Origin: Gemmatimonadota bacterium
GTDB lineage: Bacteria; Gemmatimonadota; Gemmatimonadetes; Longimicrobiales; Gaopeijiaceae
Length of the DNA stretch: 64,000 bases
Assembly: GCA_040882465.1 (NCBI GenBank)
Contig: JBBEBG010000036.1
Location: forward strand, 62,001-126,000
Reading direction: 5' to 3'
Both the position numbers and the translations under genes were made by a program. Shown in pieces: positions 8,832 through 18,067 of the stretch (position 1 is its first letter; the number at the start of each line of letters is the position of its first letter). A model generated the notes under the pieces. That model saw only the letters and a program-made list of their open reading frames with translations. It made no database searches and was not told the DNA's origin.

Positions 8832-11264
8832 TTATTCGATTCGGAGCGCCGCCACCGGGTCGAGTCGGGCGGCCCTGCGCGCGGGCCAGAGACAGGCGAG
8901 GACCGCGACCGTCCCCATCACGACCACGACCGCGAGTAGCGGGAGGGGATCGGTGGGTCCCGTCTGCACGAGAAGGCTCCGCAGGATCAGCCCCGCCCCG
9001 AATCCCCCGAGGAGGCCCAGCGGGAGCCCGATCGCGAGCTGCACCAGCACCCTGCGGAGCGCCAGCATCGAGATCTGGCCGGGCTCGGCGCCGAGCGAGA
9101 TCCGGATCCCGAATTCCCGAATCCGCTGGCTGACCGAGTGTGCCGTGACCGAATAGAGCCCAACCGCCGAAAGGACGAGGGCCATCCCGGCCAAGACCGA
9201 AAACATCGTCCCGAAAATCCGGAATTCCCACCGCTCTTCGACCAAGACCTGATCCATCGTACGGACGCTGAAGAAGGGAAGATCGGGATTCACGAGCCGC
9301 ATGTTCTCGCGGACCAGGCTGGTCACGGCCGGCAGCTCTCCGCGGGACCGTGCGACAAAGTATACGGTCCGAGCGGGGTTGAATCGGAGCGGGAGGTACA
9401 CCACCGGATCCGGCTCGAGCTCCTGAACCGCTTGCTGCCGGATCGAGGGCACCACCCCGACCACGGTGAGCCAGGGCGCTTCTGCGACCGGGGCTCCTTC
9501 GTATCCCACCCGGATCTGCCGCCCGAGCGGATCTCCCTCCGGGAAGTGCAGCTCCACGAATCGCTCGTTCACGATCGCCACCTCCGAGCCCAGCGATCCG
9601 TCGGCCTCCGCAAAGGCCCTCCCGCGCGCGGCCGCGACGCCCAGGACATCGAAGTAGTTCTGACTCGCCGAGAGCACCGTCACGAAGGGGCGGGTCACTC
9701 CCTCCTCGACGGGTCGCCCATCCACCTCCACCCCGGAGCCGCCTCCACCGCCCAATGGAAGTGCGCTCACCAGAGCCGCCGATTGCAACTCCGGCGCGAC
9801 CGCCAGTCGGTCCAGGAAGTCGCGATAGACATCCCACCGGGGAGCGAGCTCTGGATACTGCGTCAGCGGCAGGTAAGTCTCCATCGTCACGAGTCCCGCG
9901 GTGTCGATTCCCAGATCCATGCGGTACATGTTCATGAAGCTCCGGATCATGAAGGCGGCCCCCGAAAGGAGGACTACAGTCATGACGAGCTCCCCCACGA
10001 TCAGCGCGCTGCTCCACCTGCGGACCCGGACCCCTCCGCTCCCTCCACGAGTCCCCTCCTTCAGGACCTCGTTCACGTCGGTCTTCGAGACGTGGAGCGC
10101 GGGTGCGAGGCCGAAGAGGAGCGCCGTCGCGATGCACACCGCCGCCATGTAACCGAAGACGACGGGATCCATGGTGAATTCCATCCAGTACGGCTTGCCG
10201 ACGTTTTGCGTGACCGAGTCGAACCACCGAATTCCCACCACCGACAGGCCGAGCCCCAGGGCCCCGGCCGCGAGCGCGAGGAGGAGACTTTCAACGAGCA
10301 GCTGCCGTACGATCCGGTACCGGGTGGCCCCCATGGAGACCCGCACGGCGATCTCCCGGGTCCGTTCGGTCGAGCGGGCGAGGAGGAGCCCGGCCACGTT
10401 CGCACACGCGATGAGGAGGACGAAGGCGACGGCTCCGAGGAGGGAGAGAAAGACGATCCGGATCTCCGCGCCGTTCACCTCTTCATCGAAGGATGTGATT
10501 GCCGGAAGAATATCCCGGTTGGTGTCCGGGTAAGTCTCCGCGAGGCCTCTTCCGAGCGCGGCGAGCTCATCGCGAGCCTGTTCCATGGACACGCCCGCGG
10601 CGAGGGTGCCGAGCACATTGAAGGAGCGCACCCCTCGGTTGTCCGTTTCGGATGCAGCGGAGAGGTTCGACTGCGGGATCCAAAGGTCGGTGTTGTCGGG
10701 AAACCGCATGCCGGGGGGCATGACCCCGACCACCGTCGCGAGAAGGCTGTTGACCCGGACGGAGAGTCCGAGAACGCCCGGATCCCGACCGTACCGGTTC
10801 TCCCACACGCTGTGCCCGAGCATCACGACGGGCTCGGCTCCGGGCAGATCGTCGTCGTCCCGGAAGTCCCGGCCGAGGACGGGGCTCGCGCCCAGCTGCC
10901 GGAAAAAATTCCCCGTCACGTAAGCGCCCTGGATCCGTTCCGGGACCGCCTCATCGTCGGCGAGATTGACGGAGGCATTCAAATGACCGCTGAGGAAATC
11001 GAACGACCGGCTCTGGTCCCTGAAGTCCAGGTAATCCAGGTACGAGACCCCGATCTCTCCTCCCTGCGCGGTCCGGCTCGAGACAGCCATCATCCGGTCG
11101 GCATCCTCGAAGGGGAGGCCGCGGAAGAGAACTGCGTTCACGAAGGTGAAGACGGCAGTGTTCGCCCCGATCCCGAGCGCGAGAGCCGCCACTGCGGCCA
11201 GAGTGAACCAGGGTGCCGCGAAGAGACGGCGGAAGCTGAAGCGTACGTCCTGCCAGAGGTCCAT
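8832..11264 (-). CDS. ABC transporter permease, MacB/FtsX ADOP type
   Basis: 810 residues. Layout: one N-terminal membrane helix, a MacB-like periplasmic domain, an FtsX core of three helices around 270-390, a central helix near 425-445, a second periplasmic domain, and a second FtsX core at the C-terminus. This is the duplicated 'orphan permease' layout frequent in Acidobacteria and Gemmatimonadota, which usually lacks an adjacent ATPase gene, as here. The N-terminal LFAAPWFTLAAVAALALGIG and EREIAVR-like ERTREIAVRVSMGATR motifs are typical. Substrate unknown. The last residues, VAALRIE, match the family end. Confidence 0.9.
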   Translation of the reverse strand: MDLWQDVRFSFRRLFAAPWFTLAAVAALALGIGANTAVFTFVNAVLFRGLPFEDADRMMAVSSRTAQGGEIGVSYLDYLDFRDQSRSFDFLSGHLNASVNLADDEAVPERIQGAYVTGNFFRQLGASPVLGRDFRDDDDLPGAEPVVMLGHSVWENRYGRDPGVLGLSVRVNSLLATVVGVMPPGMRFPDNTDLWIPQSNLSAASETDNRGVRSFNVLGTLAAGVSMEQARDELAALGRGLAETYPDTNRDILPAITSFDEEVNGAEIRIVFLSLLGAVAFVLLIACANVAGLLLARSTERTREIAVRVSMGATRYRIVRQLLVESLLLALAAGALGLGLSVVGIRWFDSVTQNVGKPYWMEFTMDPVVFGYMAAVCIATALLFGLAPALHVSKTDVNEVLKEGTRGGSGGVRVRRWSSALIVGELVMTVVLLSGAAFMIRSFMNMYRMDLGIDTAGLVTMETYLPLTQYPELAPRWDVYRDFLDRLAVAPELQSAALVSALPLGGGGGSGVEVDGRPVEEGVTRPFVTVLSASQNYFDVLGVAAARGRAFAEADGSLGSEVAIVNERFVELHFPEGDPLGRQIRVGYEGAPVAEAPWLTVVGVVPSIRQQAVQELEPDPVVYLPLRFNPARTVYFVARSRGELPAVTSLVRENMRLVNPDLPFFSVRTMDQVLVEERWEFRIFGTMFSVLAGMALVLSAVGLYSVTAHSVSQRIREFGIRISLGAEPGQISMLALRRVLVQLAIGLPLGLLGGFGAGLILRSLLVQTGPTDPLPLLAVVVVMGTVAVLACLWPARRAARLDPVAALRIE

Positions 11265-11382
11265 GCGCCAGGCCCCGGGGTCGAAGGGTCGCGGGTCGCG
11301 CCTTTGCGAATCTCAGGACCCTACGACGGAGTGCGTAGAAAGGATTCCGGCGACCGCGCGCGGCGCGTCCCCCGAGGATCCC

Positions 11383-12585
11383 CTACCTCGCCACCCAGGG
11401 TGGCCGGATGATCAGCGCCGGGTCCGCGTCGGCTCGGGGGACGAGCTTCTGCGTGCGTCCGTACTGGTTGTCTCCCCCGTAGAGATTCAACTCCGAATCC
11501 ACGGAGAAGGTATGGACCTCGAGGTATCCGTCGGGGAGGTCCCGCGGGACGAGCCAGGTGTAGAGGATGTTCCCTTCGAGGTCGAGCTTGATGAAGCGCA
11601 GCGGCGTGAGGTCGGTGATCCAGAGGGCGTCGTCGTTGACGATGATGTCGAGGGGCAGATTGAAGCCGTCCCAAACGTCCACGAACTCGAGCCGGGCCGG
11701 ATCGTCAGTCGTCCGGAAGACGTTGATGCGACCGCCCGAGCGATCCAGCGCGTAGATCCGCCCGCCGGCCCCCACCGCGACGGCATGCACCCCGTTGAAC
11801 TGGCCGGGGCCGTCGCCCTGGCTACCCACTTCGGAAAGATACCTCCCCTCCGCGTCCATGAGCATCACGCGGTGGTTGTCGAGCCCGTCCGCGATGAGGA
11901 ACCGCCCGTCAGGGAGGAAGGCCACGTCCTGCGGGCGCGCGAAGTGGGATTCGTCGCTCCCCGGCACGCCCTTTTCGCCCAGGATCAGGTGGAGCCGGCT
12001 TCCATCGTTCGAAAAGACGTAGATCTGATGAAAGGTCTCGTTGATGACCCAGACGCGGCGCTCCGGATCGTAGGGGCTGATGCGAAGGCGATGGGGCCCC
12101 GGACCCTCCGATCCTTCGCACAAGTGGTCCCACTGGCTCCAGAGCTCCTTGACGTACCCGTCGGCGTCGAGGGTGTAGAGGCAGTTCTGCCAGACGCGGC
12201 GATCCGCGGCGGTCAGGACATTGATCCCGATCGAGCCCGCGTGACCCGCGAACTCCGGGGGAATCGGGTCGGGAAGGAGGACCTCGCCGCGCTGGGCGAT
12301 GAAGATGCGGTCGGGGGACTCCGCGAAGACGCCGGAATTTCCCCCGAAGGCGTAACCGGTTCGGGCGAACGGCTTGTGCCATCCGGAGACGACCTCGTAC
12401 GGACTCGGTCCCACCGTGCTCAGATCCACTTCCTGGGCATGGAGCGTGGAGGCCGGCGCCTCTGCCGCGAACGCGAGGATCGCGAGAGAAGCGGCACGCC
12501 GCAGCGCCCACGCCCACGTGCCGTTCAACGAATTTCTCGCCCTCAACGCTTCATCCGCCCCGCCGGATCTTTCCACCGGCCGCAA
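11383..12585 (-). CDS. exported NHL-repeat beta-propeller protein
   Basis: 400 residues with an N-terminal hydrophobic export signal ending near LHAQ (about residue 52). The rest consists of repeated NHL-type blades, for example DVAFLPDGRFLIADGLDNHR and AVAVGAGGRIYALDRSGGRI. Such six-bladed propellers bind protein or carbohydrate ligands, and no catalytic peptidylglycine-lyase residues are evident. The first codons overlap the 3' end of the esterase gene by 35 bp. A shorter start closer to the signal peptide (around residue 19) is also possible. Confidence 0.8.
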   Translation of the reverse strand: MRPVERSGGADEALRARNSLNGTWAWALRRAASLAILAFAAEAPASTLHAQEVDLSTVGPSPYEVVSGWHKPFARTGYAFGGNSGVFAESPDRIFIAQRGEVLLPDPIPPEFAGHAGSIGINVLTAADRRVWQNCLYTLDADGYVKELWSQWDHLCEGSEGPGPHRLRISPYDPERRVWVINETFHQIYVFSNDGSRLHLILGEKGVPGSDESHFARPQDVAFLPDGRFLIADGLDNHRVMLMDAEGRYLSEVGSQGDGPGQFNGVHAVAVGAGGRIYALDRSGGRINVFRTTDDPARLEFVDVWDGFNLPLDIIVNDDALWITDLTPLRFIKLDLEGNILYTWLVPRDLPDGYLEVHTFSVDSELNLYGGDNQYGRTQKLVPRADADPALIIRPPWVAR

Positions 12586-13591
12586 AGGTCATGAGCCGCA
12601 CGAGCTCTTCCGTCACCCGGGGTTCGAGTCCTTCGGTGTGCCCCTTGTCGAGCCGCACCACATCGGCCACGACCCTCCCGCTCGAACAACCGGGATAAAC
12701 GAACACCTCCGCGGTCCCCGGCCGGGGGAGGAGTCCCCACTCCTTCGAGCCCGGATTTTGGTTTCCGCCGTCGTGTACGTACCCCGGCTCGGAGTCCACG
12801 ACCGCTTCGGGTCCCACGCGGGAGCTACAGCCGTACTTCGAAGCCCAGTCGGAGGCCGTCGGGAGCGAGACGATTTCATGTTCCCCTGTCGTGTAGATGT
12901 GCGAAAAGTCGCAGTCGGGCTCGGCGGGTGCCGCGGGAGCCGCCACAGGAGCCGGAGGGGGCGTCGGCGCGGGATCCGTCGCCGCGCCGGCCTGGACCGG
13001 ACGCCCCGCGTTCGGCGACCGTGGGGCGGCGCCACCCAGCCGGCCGCCGGAAAGGCTCAGGAAACCGTCCACTTTCGACGCGAAGAAGGGGGTGCAGGCG
13101 ATCCGGCGCGAGGTCGAGCCACCCTGCGAGTGCCCCGCAAGCCAGAAGGCCCGGATGTTCGGGCGCCCAATCGCATTCGTGAGCGAGGTCACGATGTTCT
13201 GGAGATAGACGTCGTCTTCCTCGGACCACCGCCGGGTGGGCGAGAAAGGTGAAGCAACGACGAGCCGGTGCGCCTCCTTCTGGTCGAAGGCGGGGAAATA
13301 ACGCCGCTGCCAGTTCCCGCTCGATCCCCCTCCGTGGAGGTTCAGGATGAGGGTGACTTCCTCGCCCTCCTGGAGATTGCACGGATAGTCGAGAATGTAC
13401 GTCCGCCCCGTTTGCGGCTCCGTGACCTGCTGGTCCGCGGAGCCGGTGCAGGGAGCGTTCAGGAGGGTGACGGGTTGCTGCGCGGAGAGCGCGCTCACGG
13501 TCAAAACGAGGGCGAGGGGCGCCGCGAGGAAGTGAATCCCGCCAGTCGCACGCAGAACCGCCGCCCGTGAACTACCAAGTAGAGCGTTCAT
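12551..13591 (-). CDS. secreted alpha/beta-hydrolase (esterase-like)
   Basis: 346 residues from the ATG at 13591, with a signal peptide ending ALSAQ (about residue 38). The oxyanion loop NLHGGGSSG (84-92) and nucleophile elbow GHSQGG (Ser155) mark a serine hydrolase of the feruloyl-esterase/PHB-depolymerase-like type. A Pro/Ala-rich stretch near 230 interrupts the fold before the C-terminal part with conserved Cys and His. A longer frame to 13759 lacks any signal sequence at its start, so the internal ATG is preferred. Substrate is unknown. Confidence 0.78.
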   Translation of the reverse strand: MNALLGSSRAAVLRATGGIHFLAAPLALVLTVSALSAQQPVTLLNAPCTGSADQQVTEPQTGRTYILDYPCNLQEGEEVTLILNLHGGGSSGNWQRRYFPAFDQKEAHRLVVASPFSPTRRWSEEDDVYLQNIVTSLTNAIGRPNIRAFWLAGHSQGGSTSRRIACTPFFASKVDGFLSLSGGRLGGAAPRSPNAGRPVQAGAATDPAPTPPPAPVAAPAAPAEPDCDFSHIYTTGEHEIVSLPTASDWASKYGCSSRVGPEAVVDSEPGYVHDGGNQNPGSKEWGLLPRPGTAEVFVYPGCSSGRVVADVVRLDKGHTEGLEPRVTEELVRLMTFAAGGKIRRGG

Positions 13592-13698
13592 TTTCGCATC
13601 CCCCTGGTGAAACGTCGCTTCGGAACCCGATCTTTGGAGGCCCTCCGTGAGTCTAGATTCCGCGGCGGGTCCGGGCCAGAGCCCGTGCGGTCCGGGGC

Positions 13699-14265
13699 TC
13701 AGGTCCGGAATCGCTCCGCTTCCTCCATGGGTCCGCCCAGGTCCAAGTTGGTGAGCCACCGCACGAGTTCGGCCTCGTCCACGGCGTCTCGGCTGATGCG
13801 AAGCATCATCGCCACGTCACGGAGGTGGCGATCGGATCTTGAGTCGCGGTAGCATGCCAGCTTTCGCAGGATGACGTACTCGATCGGCGCAATCCAGATC
13901 GCCAGTCCCTCCGTGGTCACGCGTCGCCTACGCACGAACGCCCACGCGTGGAGGGGGTCGTTTCCGGCGAGGTAGACGTCCGCGCGAAGGGCGGTGTCTC
14001 TGTGGATGATGTTGAAATGCCCGCCGCGGCTTCGGTTGGACTCTTCCTGCAGGACTTCTTCGGGCGGCACATAAAAGTCCCCGCCTCCGAATGCGGCCGC
14101 AAGTCGTCGCGTGTCGACCGGTCGCAACTCGAGGACGATGTCGATATCGCGGGTGAAGCGAGGGTCCCCGTAGATCACGGCCGCCACACCACCGGTGACC
14201 ATGTACGGGATTTCGGTCTCCTCCAGTGGCCCGATGAAGAGGGCGATCAGGTCAGGGTCGGTCAC
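13699..14265 (-). CDS. AbiEii-like nucleotidyltransferase, possible toxin
   Basis: 188 residues with a minimal nucleotidyltransferase core: GGVAAVIYGDPRFTRDIDIV, where the G-rich loop and the DID pair would bind nucleotide and metal. A later Asp occurs in LRADVYLAGND. The second half (PIEYVILRKLACYRDSRSDRH) matches the AbiEii/MenT-type and related uncharacterised NTases. It overlaps a 63-codon upstream gene by 14 bp, a layout typical of type IV toxin-antitoxin pairs. Toxicity is inference. Confidence 0.72.
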   Translation of the reverse strand: MTDPDLIALFIGPLEETEIPYMVTGGVAAVIYGDPRFTRDIDIVLELRPVDTRRLAAAFGGGDFYVPPEEVLQEESNRSRGGHFNIIHRDTALRADVYLAGNDPLHAWAFVRRRRVTTEGLAIWIAPIEYVILRKLACYRDSRSDRHLRDVAMMLRISRDAVDEAELVRWLTNLDLGGPMEEAERFRT

Positions 14266-14443
14266 CGCCCACCAAATCGCGAACCCGTGCCCGGACCTCA
14301 GACACCGAGAGCTCCGGATAAAGTGAACGCAGGCCGGCGGCTTTTAATTCGTAAGCCTGGCGGATCAGGGACCTCATCACCGCGAGCTTGGCTTCCGGTG
14401 ACATGTCACGTAGCGCTTGGGTCTCAAAGTCTTTCGAATCCAT
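14252..14443 (-). CDS. small partner of the nucleotidyltransferase, putative antitoxin
   Basis: 63 residues, helical and charged, with no membrane segment. LSPELSVSEVRARVRDL-like content (YPELSVSEVRARVRDLV) near the C-terminus resembles short hypothetical proteins encoded immediately 5' of AbiEii-like transferases. Its stop overlaps the transferase start by 14 bp, implying coupled translation. Function as an antitoxin is inferred only from position and size. Confidence 0.6.
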   Translation of the reverse strand: MDSKDFETQALRDMSPEAKLAVMRSLIRQAYELKAAGLRSLYPELSVSEVRARVRDLVGGDRP

Positions 14444-14656
14444 ACGTTCCCAGTCTCGCGCCCCCCGTCCGGGCTCGCAATGTGGCTGGTGGGGCCCCTG
14501 CTCGGGATCATCATCCGCGCGCCACGGTCCACACTCCGTTCCGGGGCCGTTCCTCCGTCTCCCGCCCTGGCCCCATCTGAGTGATCGGCGTATTCTGGCC
14601 CCCGGTTTCGACTGGTGTCGAAACAGAGGTGCGCACCTTCGAACGGAAGGGCACGC
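14444..14656. other. divergent intergenic region before sdh operon
   Basis: 213 bp separating the minus-strand antitoxin/transferase pair from the plus-strand sdh operon. It must hold promoters for both. I see no convincing -35/-10 pair, operator palindrome or structured leader. A purine-rich GGAAGGG about 10 bp before 14657 is a plausible ribosome-binding site for sdhC. Confidence 0.5.
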
Positions 14657-15463
14657 ATGGCGGAAATAGTGTCTTCACTGCCCCGCGCCGGAAGCTTCGG
14701 CGAGACGGCCAGGCCGGATACCTGGTGGCTCAAGCCCCTGGGGATCTTCCTCGCCCTGTCAGCCTTCGTGGTCTATGCGACCTGGGCGGCGTTCCAGGGC
14801 GAGCACTATTCCTTCGGACCGTACCTCTCCCCCTTCTACTCCCCGGAGCTTTTCGGGGACTCGTCGCACGCCCTGTTCGGCCCCAGGCCGGGATGGTGGC
14901 CCGGGTGGCTCCCCTTCTCCCCCGCCTTCCTGATCCTCTGGGCGCCCGGCGGATTCCGGCTCACCTGCTATTACTACCGGGGCGCATACTACAAGGCATT
15001 CTGGGCGGACCCGTCCGCCTGCGGGGTCTCCGAGCCACGGAAGGGATACCGGGGCGAGCGTTCCTTCCCACTGATCCTCCAGAACGTGCATCGGTATTTC
15101 CTCTATCTGGCGCTCGTCTTCGTGGTAATCCTTTCCCATGATGCGTGGAAGGCGCTCTGGTTCGAGAACCCGGCCACCGGCGCGGTGGAGTTCGGCCTGG
15201 GGGTGGGCTCCCTCGTCCTCCTCGTGAACGTGATCCTGCTCGGGGGCTACACCCTCGGTTGCCACTCCCTCCGGCACCTCGTCGGCGGCCGCCTCTCGCG
15301 CATCTCCGGACGCCCCGTCCAGGCCGCGTCCTACCAATGCGTCTCGTGCCTCAACCGCAAGCACATGATCTGGGCCTGGATGAGCCTCTTTTGGGTCGCG
15401 TTCTCGGACATCTACGTGCGACTCCTCTCCATGGGCATCTGGACCGACCTGAGACTCTTCTGA
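14657..15463 (+). CDS. sdhC: succinate dehydrogenase cytochrome b-like membrane subunit
   Basis: 268 residues with five predicted membrane helices. It resembles the single-anchor SdhC found in mycobacterial Sdh1-type complexes rather than the SdhC/SdhD pair of E. coli. His/Cys residues are grouped in GCHSLRHLVGG and in CVSCLNRKHMIW near the C-terminus. Family members carry heme and, in mycobacterial Sdh1, a membrane-embedded iron-sulfur centre. The ATG at 14657 is preferred over 14615 because the earlier codons are not hydrophobic or conserved. The stop overlaps the sdhA ATG (TGATG). Confidence 0.85.
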   Translation: MAEIVSSLPRAGSFGETARPDTWWLKPLGIFLALSAFVVYATWAAFQGEHYSFGPYLSPFYSPELFGDSSHALFGPRPGWWPGWLPFSPAFLILWAPGGFRLTCYYYRGAYYKAFWADPSACGVSEPRKGYRGERSFPLILQNVHRYFLYLALVFVVILSHDAWKALWFENPATGAVEFGLGVGSLVLLVNVILLGGYTLGCHSLRHLVGGRLSRISGRPVQAASYQCVSCLNRKHMIWAWMSLFWVAFSDIYVRLLSMGIWTDLRLF

Positions 15464-17280
15464 TGGCAGAATACCGGACACACGAATACGACGTCCTCAT
15501 CATCGGAGCGGGTGGAGCCGGTCTTCGGGCCGCGATCGAGGCCTCCGGGCACGGTGCGAGAGTTGGGGTCGTAAGCAAGTCGCTCCTCGGGAAAGCCCAC
15601 ACGGTCATGGCCGAAGGGGGCGTTGCGGCCGCGCTCGCGAACGTGGACGAGCGGGACGGCTGGCGGGTCCACTTCGCCGACACGATGCGGGGAGGCCAGT
15701 ACCTGAACAACTGGCGGATGGCGGAACTCCATGCCCGGGAGGCGCCCGAGCGCGTGCGCGAACTCGAGGCCTGGGGAGCGCTCTTCGATCGCACCGATGA
15801 CGGGAGGATCCTCCAGCGAAATTTCGGGGGACACGCCTATCCCCGGCTGGCGCATGTGGGGGACCGCACCGGGCTCGAGATGATCCGGACTCTCCAGGAC
15901 CACGGGATCCACCAAGGGATGTCGGTCCACATGGAGTGTACCGTGACTCGGCTCCTCACGGACGGGGCAAGGGTCGCCGGGGCATTTGCGTACGATCGGG
16001 AGCGAGGCCGATTCCTCGTCTTCCGGGCGGGCGCCGTGGTCCTCGCCACCGGAGGCTTCGGAAAGGCCTACCGTATCACCTCGAACTCGTGGGAATACAC
16101 CGGGGACGGCCAGACCCTTGCATACGACACGGGCGCGGACCTCCTCGACATGGAGTTCGTCCAGTTCCACCCGACCGGGATGGTCTGGCCGCCTTCCGTC
16201 CGCGGGATCCTCGTGACGGAAGGGGTGAGGGGAGAAGGGGGCGTCCTCCGCAACAGTGCGGGGCGCCGCTTCATGTTCGACGACATCCCCGAACTCTACA
16301 AAGGTCAGACGGCGGACTCGGAGGAGGAGGGTTGGCGTTACTGCACCGGGGATCCGACCGCCCGCCGCCCCCCGGAGCTCCTCACCCGCGATCACGTGGC
16401 GCGCTGCATCCTTCGCGAGGTCGCGGAGGGACGAGGGAGCCCGCACGGCGGGGCGTTCCTGGACATCTCCTGGATCGGCGAGAAGATGGCGAACCACGAG
16501 GAGCACATCCGTCGCAAGCTCCCGGGGATGTACCACCAGTTCAAGGAGCTCGCGGAGATCGACATCACGAAGGAGCCGATGGAGGTGGGCCCCACGACCC
16601 ACTATGCGATGGGGGGAGTTCGGGTCGACCCCGAAACCCAGATGTCGACCGTGGCGGGGCTTTTCGCGGCGGGGGAGTGCGCCGCGGGGCTCCACGGGGC
16701 GAACCGGCTGGGGGGCAACTCCCTGTCGGACCTCATCGTCTTCGGGAAGCGCGCGGGGGAATACGCAGCCCGCTTCGCGAAGGAACATGGCCCCGGGACC
16801 TTCGATCCCGCCGCGGCCGAGGCCGCCGAACGCGAGGCGCTCGCCCCCTTCCACCGGGAGGCGGCGAACGGAGAAAACCCGTATCAGGTCCAATACGATC
16901 TCCAGGAGATGATGCAGGACCGCGTCGGCATCATCCGGCATGCCGAGAAGCTGCAGTCCGCATTGGAGGCGCTGGAACAGCTCCGGGAGCGCGCGGGGCG
17001 GGCTCTCGCCCCGGGAAGCCGGGAGTACAACGCCGGATGGCACACCGCGCTCGACCTCCACAACCTCCTCACCGTGTCGGAGGCCGTCACCCGGGCGGCC
17101 CTCCTTCGCCAGGAGAGTCGCGGAGCACAGTCGAGGGACGACTACCGCGGGAAGGACCCCGAATGGGGGAAGCTCAATCTGGTCGTGCGGAAGGAAGCGG
17201 GGGGCGCCATGGAGGTGGAACGCATCCCTACCCGTCCCCTCCCCGACGAGCTCGCCAAGATCATCGAGGAGATGGGATGA
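15463..17280 (+). CDS. sdhA: succinate dehydrogenase/fumarate reductase flavoprotein
   Basis: 605-residue catalytic subunit that oxidises succinate to fumarate at the cytoplasmic membrane. Seen: the dinucleotide motif VLIIGAGGAGLRAA, the segment with the flavin-linking His (GKAHTVMAEGG), the active-site segment EFVQFHPTG, and the FAD-binding GANRLGGNSLSDL. The absence of any signal sequence argues against a periplasmic fumarate reductase. The ATG at 15463 shares bases with the sdhC stop, and its stop overlaps sdhB in an ATGA, so C-A-B is one translationally coupled operon. Confidence 0.96.
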   Translation: MAEYRTHEYDVLIIGAGGAGLRAAIEASGHGARVGVVSKSLLGKAHTVMAEGGVAAALANVDERDGWRVHFADTMRGGQYLNNWRMAELHAREAPERVRELEAWGALFDRTDDGRILQRNFGGHAYPRLAHVGDRTGLEMIRTLQDHGIHQGMSVHMECTVTRLLTDGARVAGAFAYDRERGRFLVFRAGAVVLATGGFGKAYRITSNSWEYTGDGQTLAYDTGADLLDMEFVQFHPTGMVWPPSVRGILVTEGVRGEGGVLRNSAGRRFMFDDIPELYKGQTADSEEEGWRYCTGDPTARRPPELLTRDHVARCILREVAEGRGSPHGGAFLDISWIGEKMANHEEHIRRKLPGMYHQFKELAEIDITKEPMEVGPTTHYAMGGVRVDPETQMSTVAGLFAAGECAAGLHGANRLGGNSLSDLIVFGKRAGEYAARFAKEHGPGTFDPAAAEAAEREALAPFHREAANGENPYQVQYDLQEMMQDRVGIIRHAEKLQSALEALEQLRERAGRALAPGSREYNAGWHTALDLHNLLTVSEAVTRAALLRQESRGAQSRDDYRGKDPEWGKLNLVVRKEAGGAMEVERIPTRPLPDELAKIIEEMG

Positions 17281-18038
17281 TGGCCCAGGCCACTTTTCGT
17301 ATCTGGCGGGGAAACTCCGGAGGCGGAGAGCTCCAGGACTTCACCCTAGACGTGAGCGAGGGGATGGTCGTCCTGGATGCCGTCCACCGCATACAGGCGG
17401 AGCAGGCCCCGGACTTGGCGGTCCGCTGGAACTGCAAGGCGGGAAAGTGTGGCTCGTGCTCGGCCGAGGTGAACGGAATGCCGAAGCTCATGTGCATGAC
17501 CCGCCTGAGCTCGCTCCCCATGGAGCGTCCCGTGACGATTCATCCAATGAAGGCGTTCCCCGTGATGAAGGACCTCGTCTGCGACGTGTCGTGGAACTAC
17601 GAGGTGAAGAAGCGGATTCCGCCTTTCCGCCCTCGCGCTCCGGACGCACCGGACGGGACCTGGCGGATGGACCAGCGGGACGTGGATCGGGTGATGGAGT
17701 TTCGCAAGTGCATCGAGTGTTACCTCTGCCAGGACGTGTGCCATGTCCTGCGGGAGCATCACAAGCACGACGAGTTCATCGGGCCGCGATTCCTCGTGTA
17801 CGCCGCCGCGCTCGAGATGCATCCACTGGATGAAGGGACCCGCGCCCGGCTCCTCTGGGAGGAAGGGGGGATCGGGTACTGTAACATCACGAAGTGCTGC
17901 ACCGCCGTCTGTCCCGAGGGAATCCACATCACCGACAACGCGATCATTCCGCTCAAGGAGCGCGTCGTGGATGAGGTGTTCGACCCCATCTCTCGAGCCC
18001 TGCGCGTCCTCACCGGGCGGCGCGGCGCGGCGACTTGA
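17277..18038 (+). CDS. sdhB: succinate dehydrogenase iron-sulfur subunit
   Basis: 253 residues. The N-terminal plant-type ferredoxin domain has Cys53, Cys58, Cys61 and Cys73 (CKAGKCGSC...C) for [2Fe-2S]. The C-terminal domain has CIECYLCQDVC and CNITKCCTAVCPEG for the [4Fe-4S] and [3Fe-4S] centres. It passes electrons from SdhA to the membrane subunit. Two consecutive ATG codons (17277, 17280) are possible starts; the first overlaps the sdhA stop in an ATGA. Confidence 0.95.
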   Translation: MMAQATFRIWRGNSGGGELQDFTLDVSEGMVVLDAVHRIQAEQAPDLAVRWNCKAGKCGSCSAEVNGMPKLMCMTRLSSLPMERPVTIHPMKAFPVMKDLVCDVSWNYEVKKRIPPFRPRAPDAPDGTWRMDQRDVDRVMEFRKCIECYLCQDVCHVLREHHKHDEFIGPRFLVYAAALEMHPLDEGTRARLLWEEGGIGYCNITKCCTAVCPEGIHITDNAIIPLKERVVDEVFDPISRALRVLTGRRGAAT

Positions 18039-18067
18039 TCGGGGGCGGCGTCCGCGGAGGAGGAAGC

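Noticed and set aside
9138-11411. 757-codon open frame on the plus strand
   Set aside because: Antisense to the ADOP permease, with an Arg/Pro/Asp-rich composition and no protein-like motifs.
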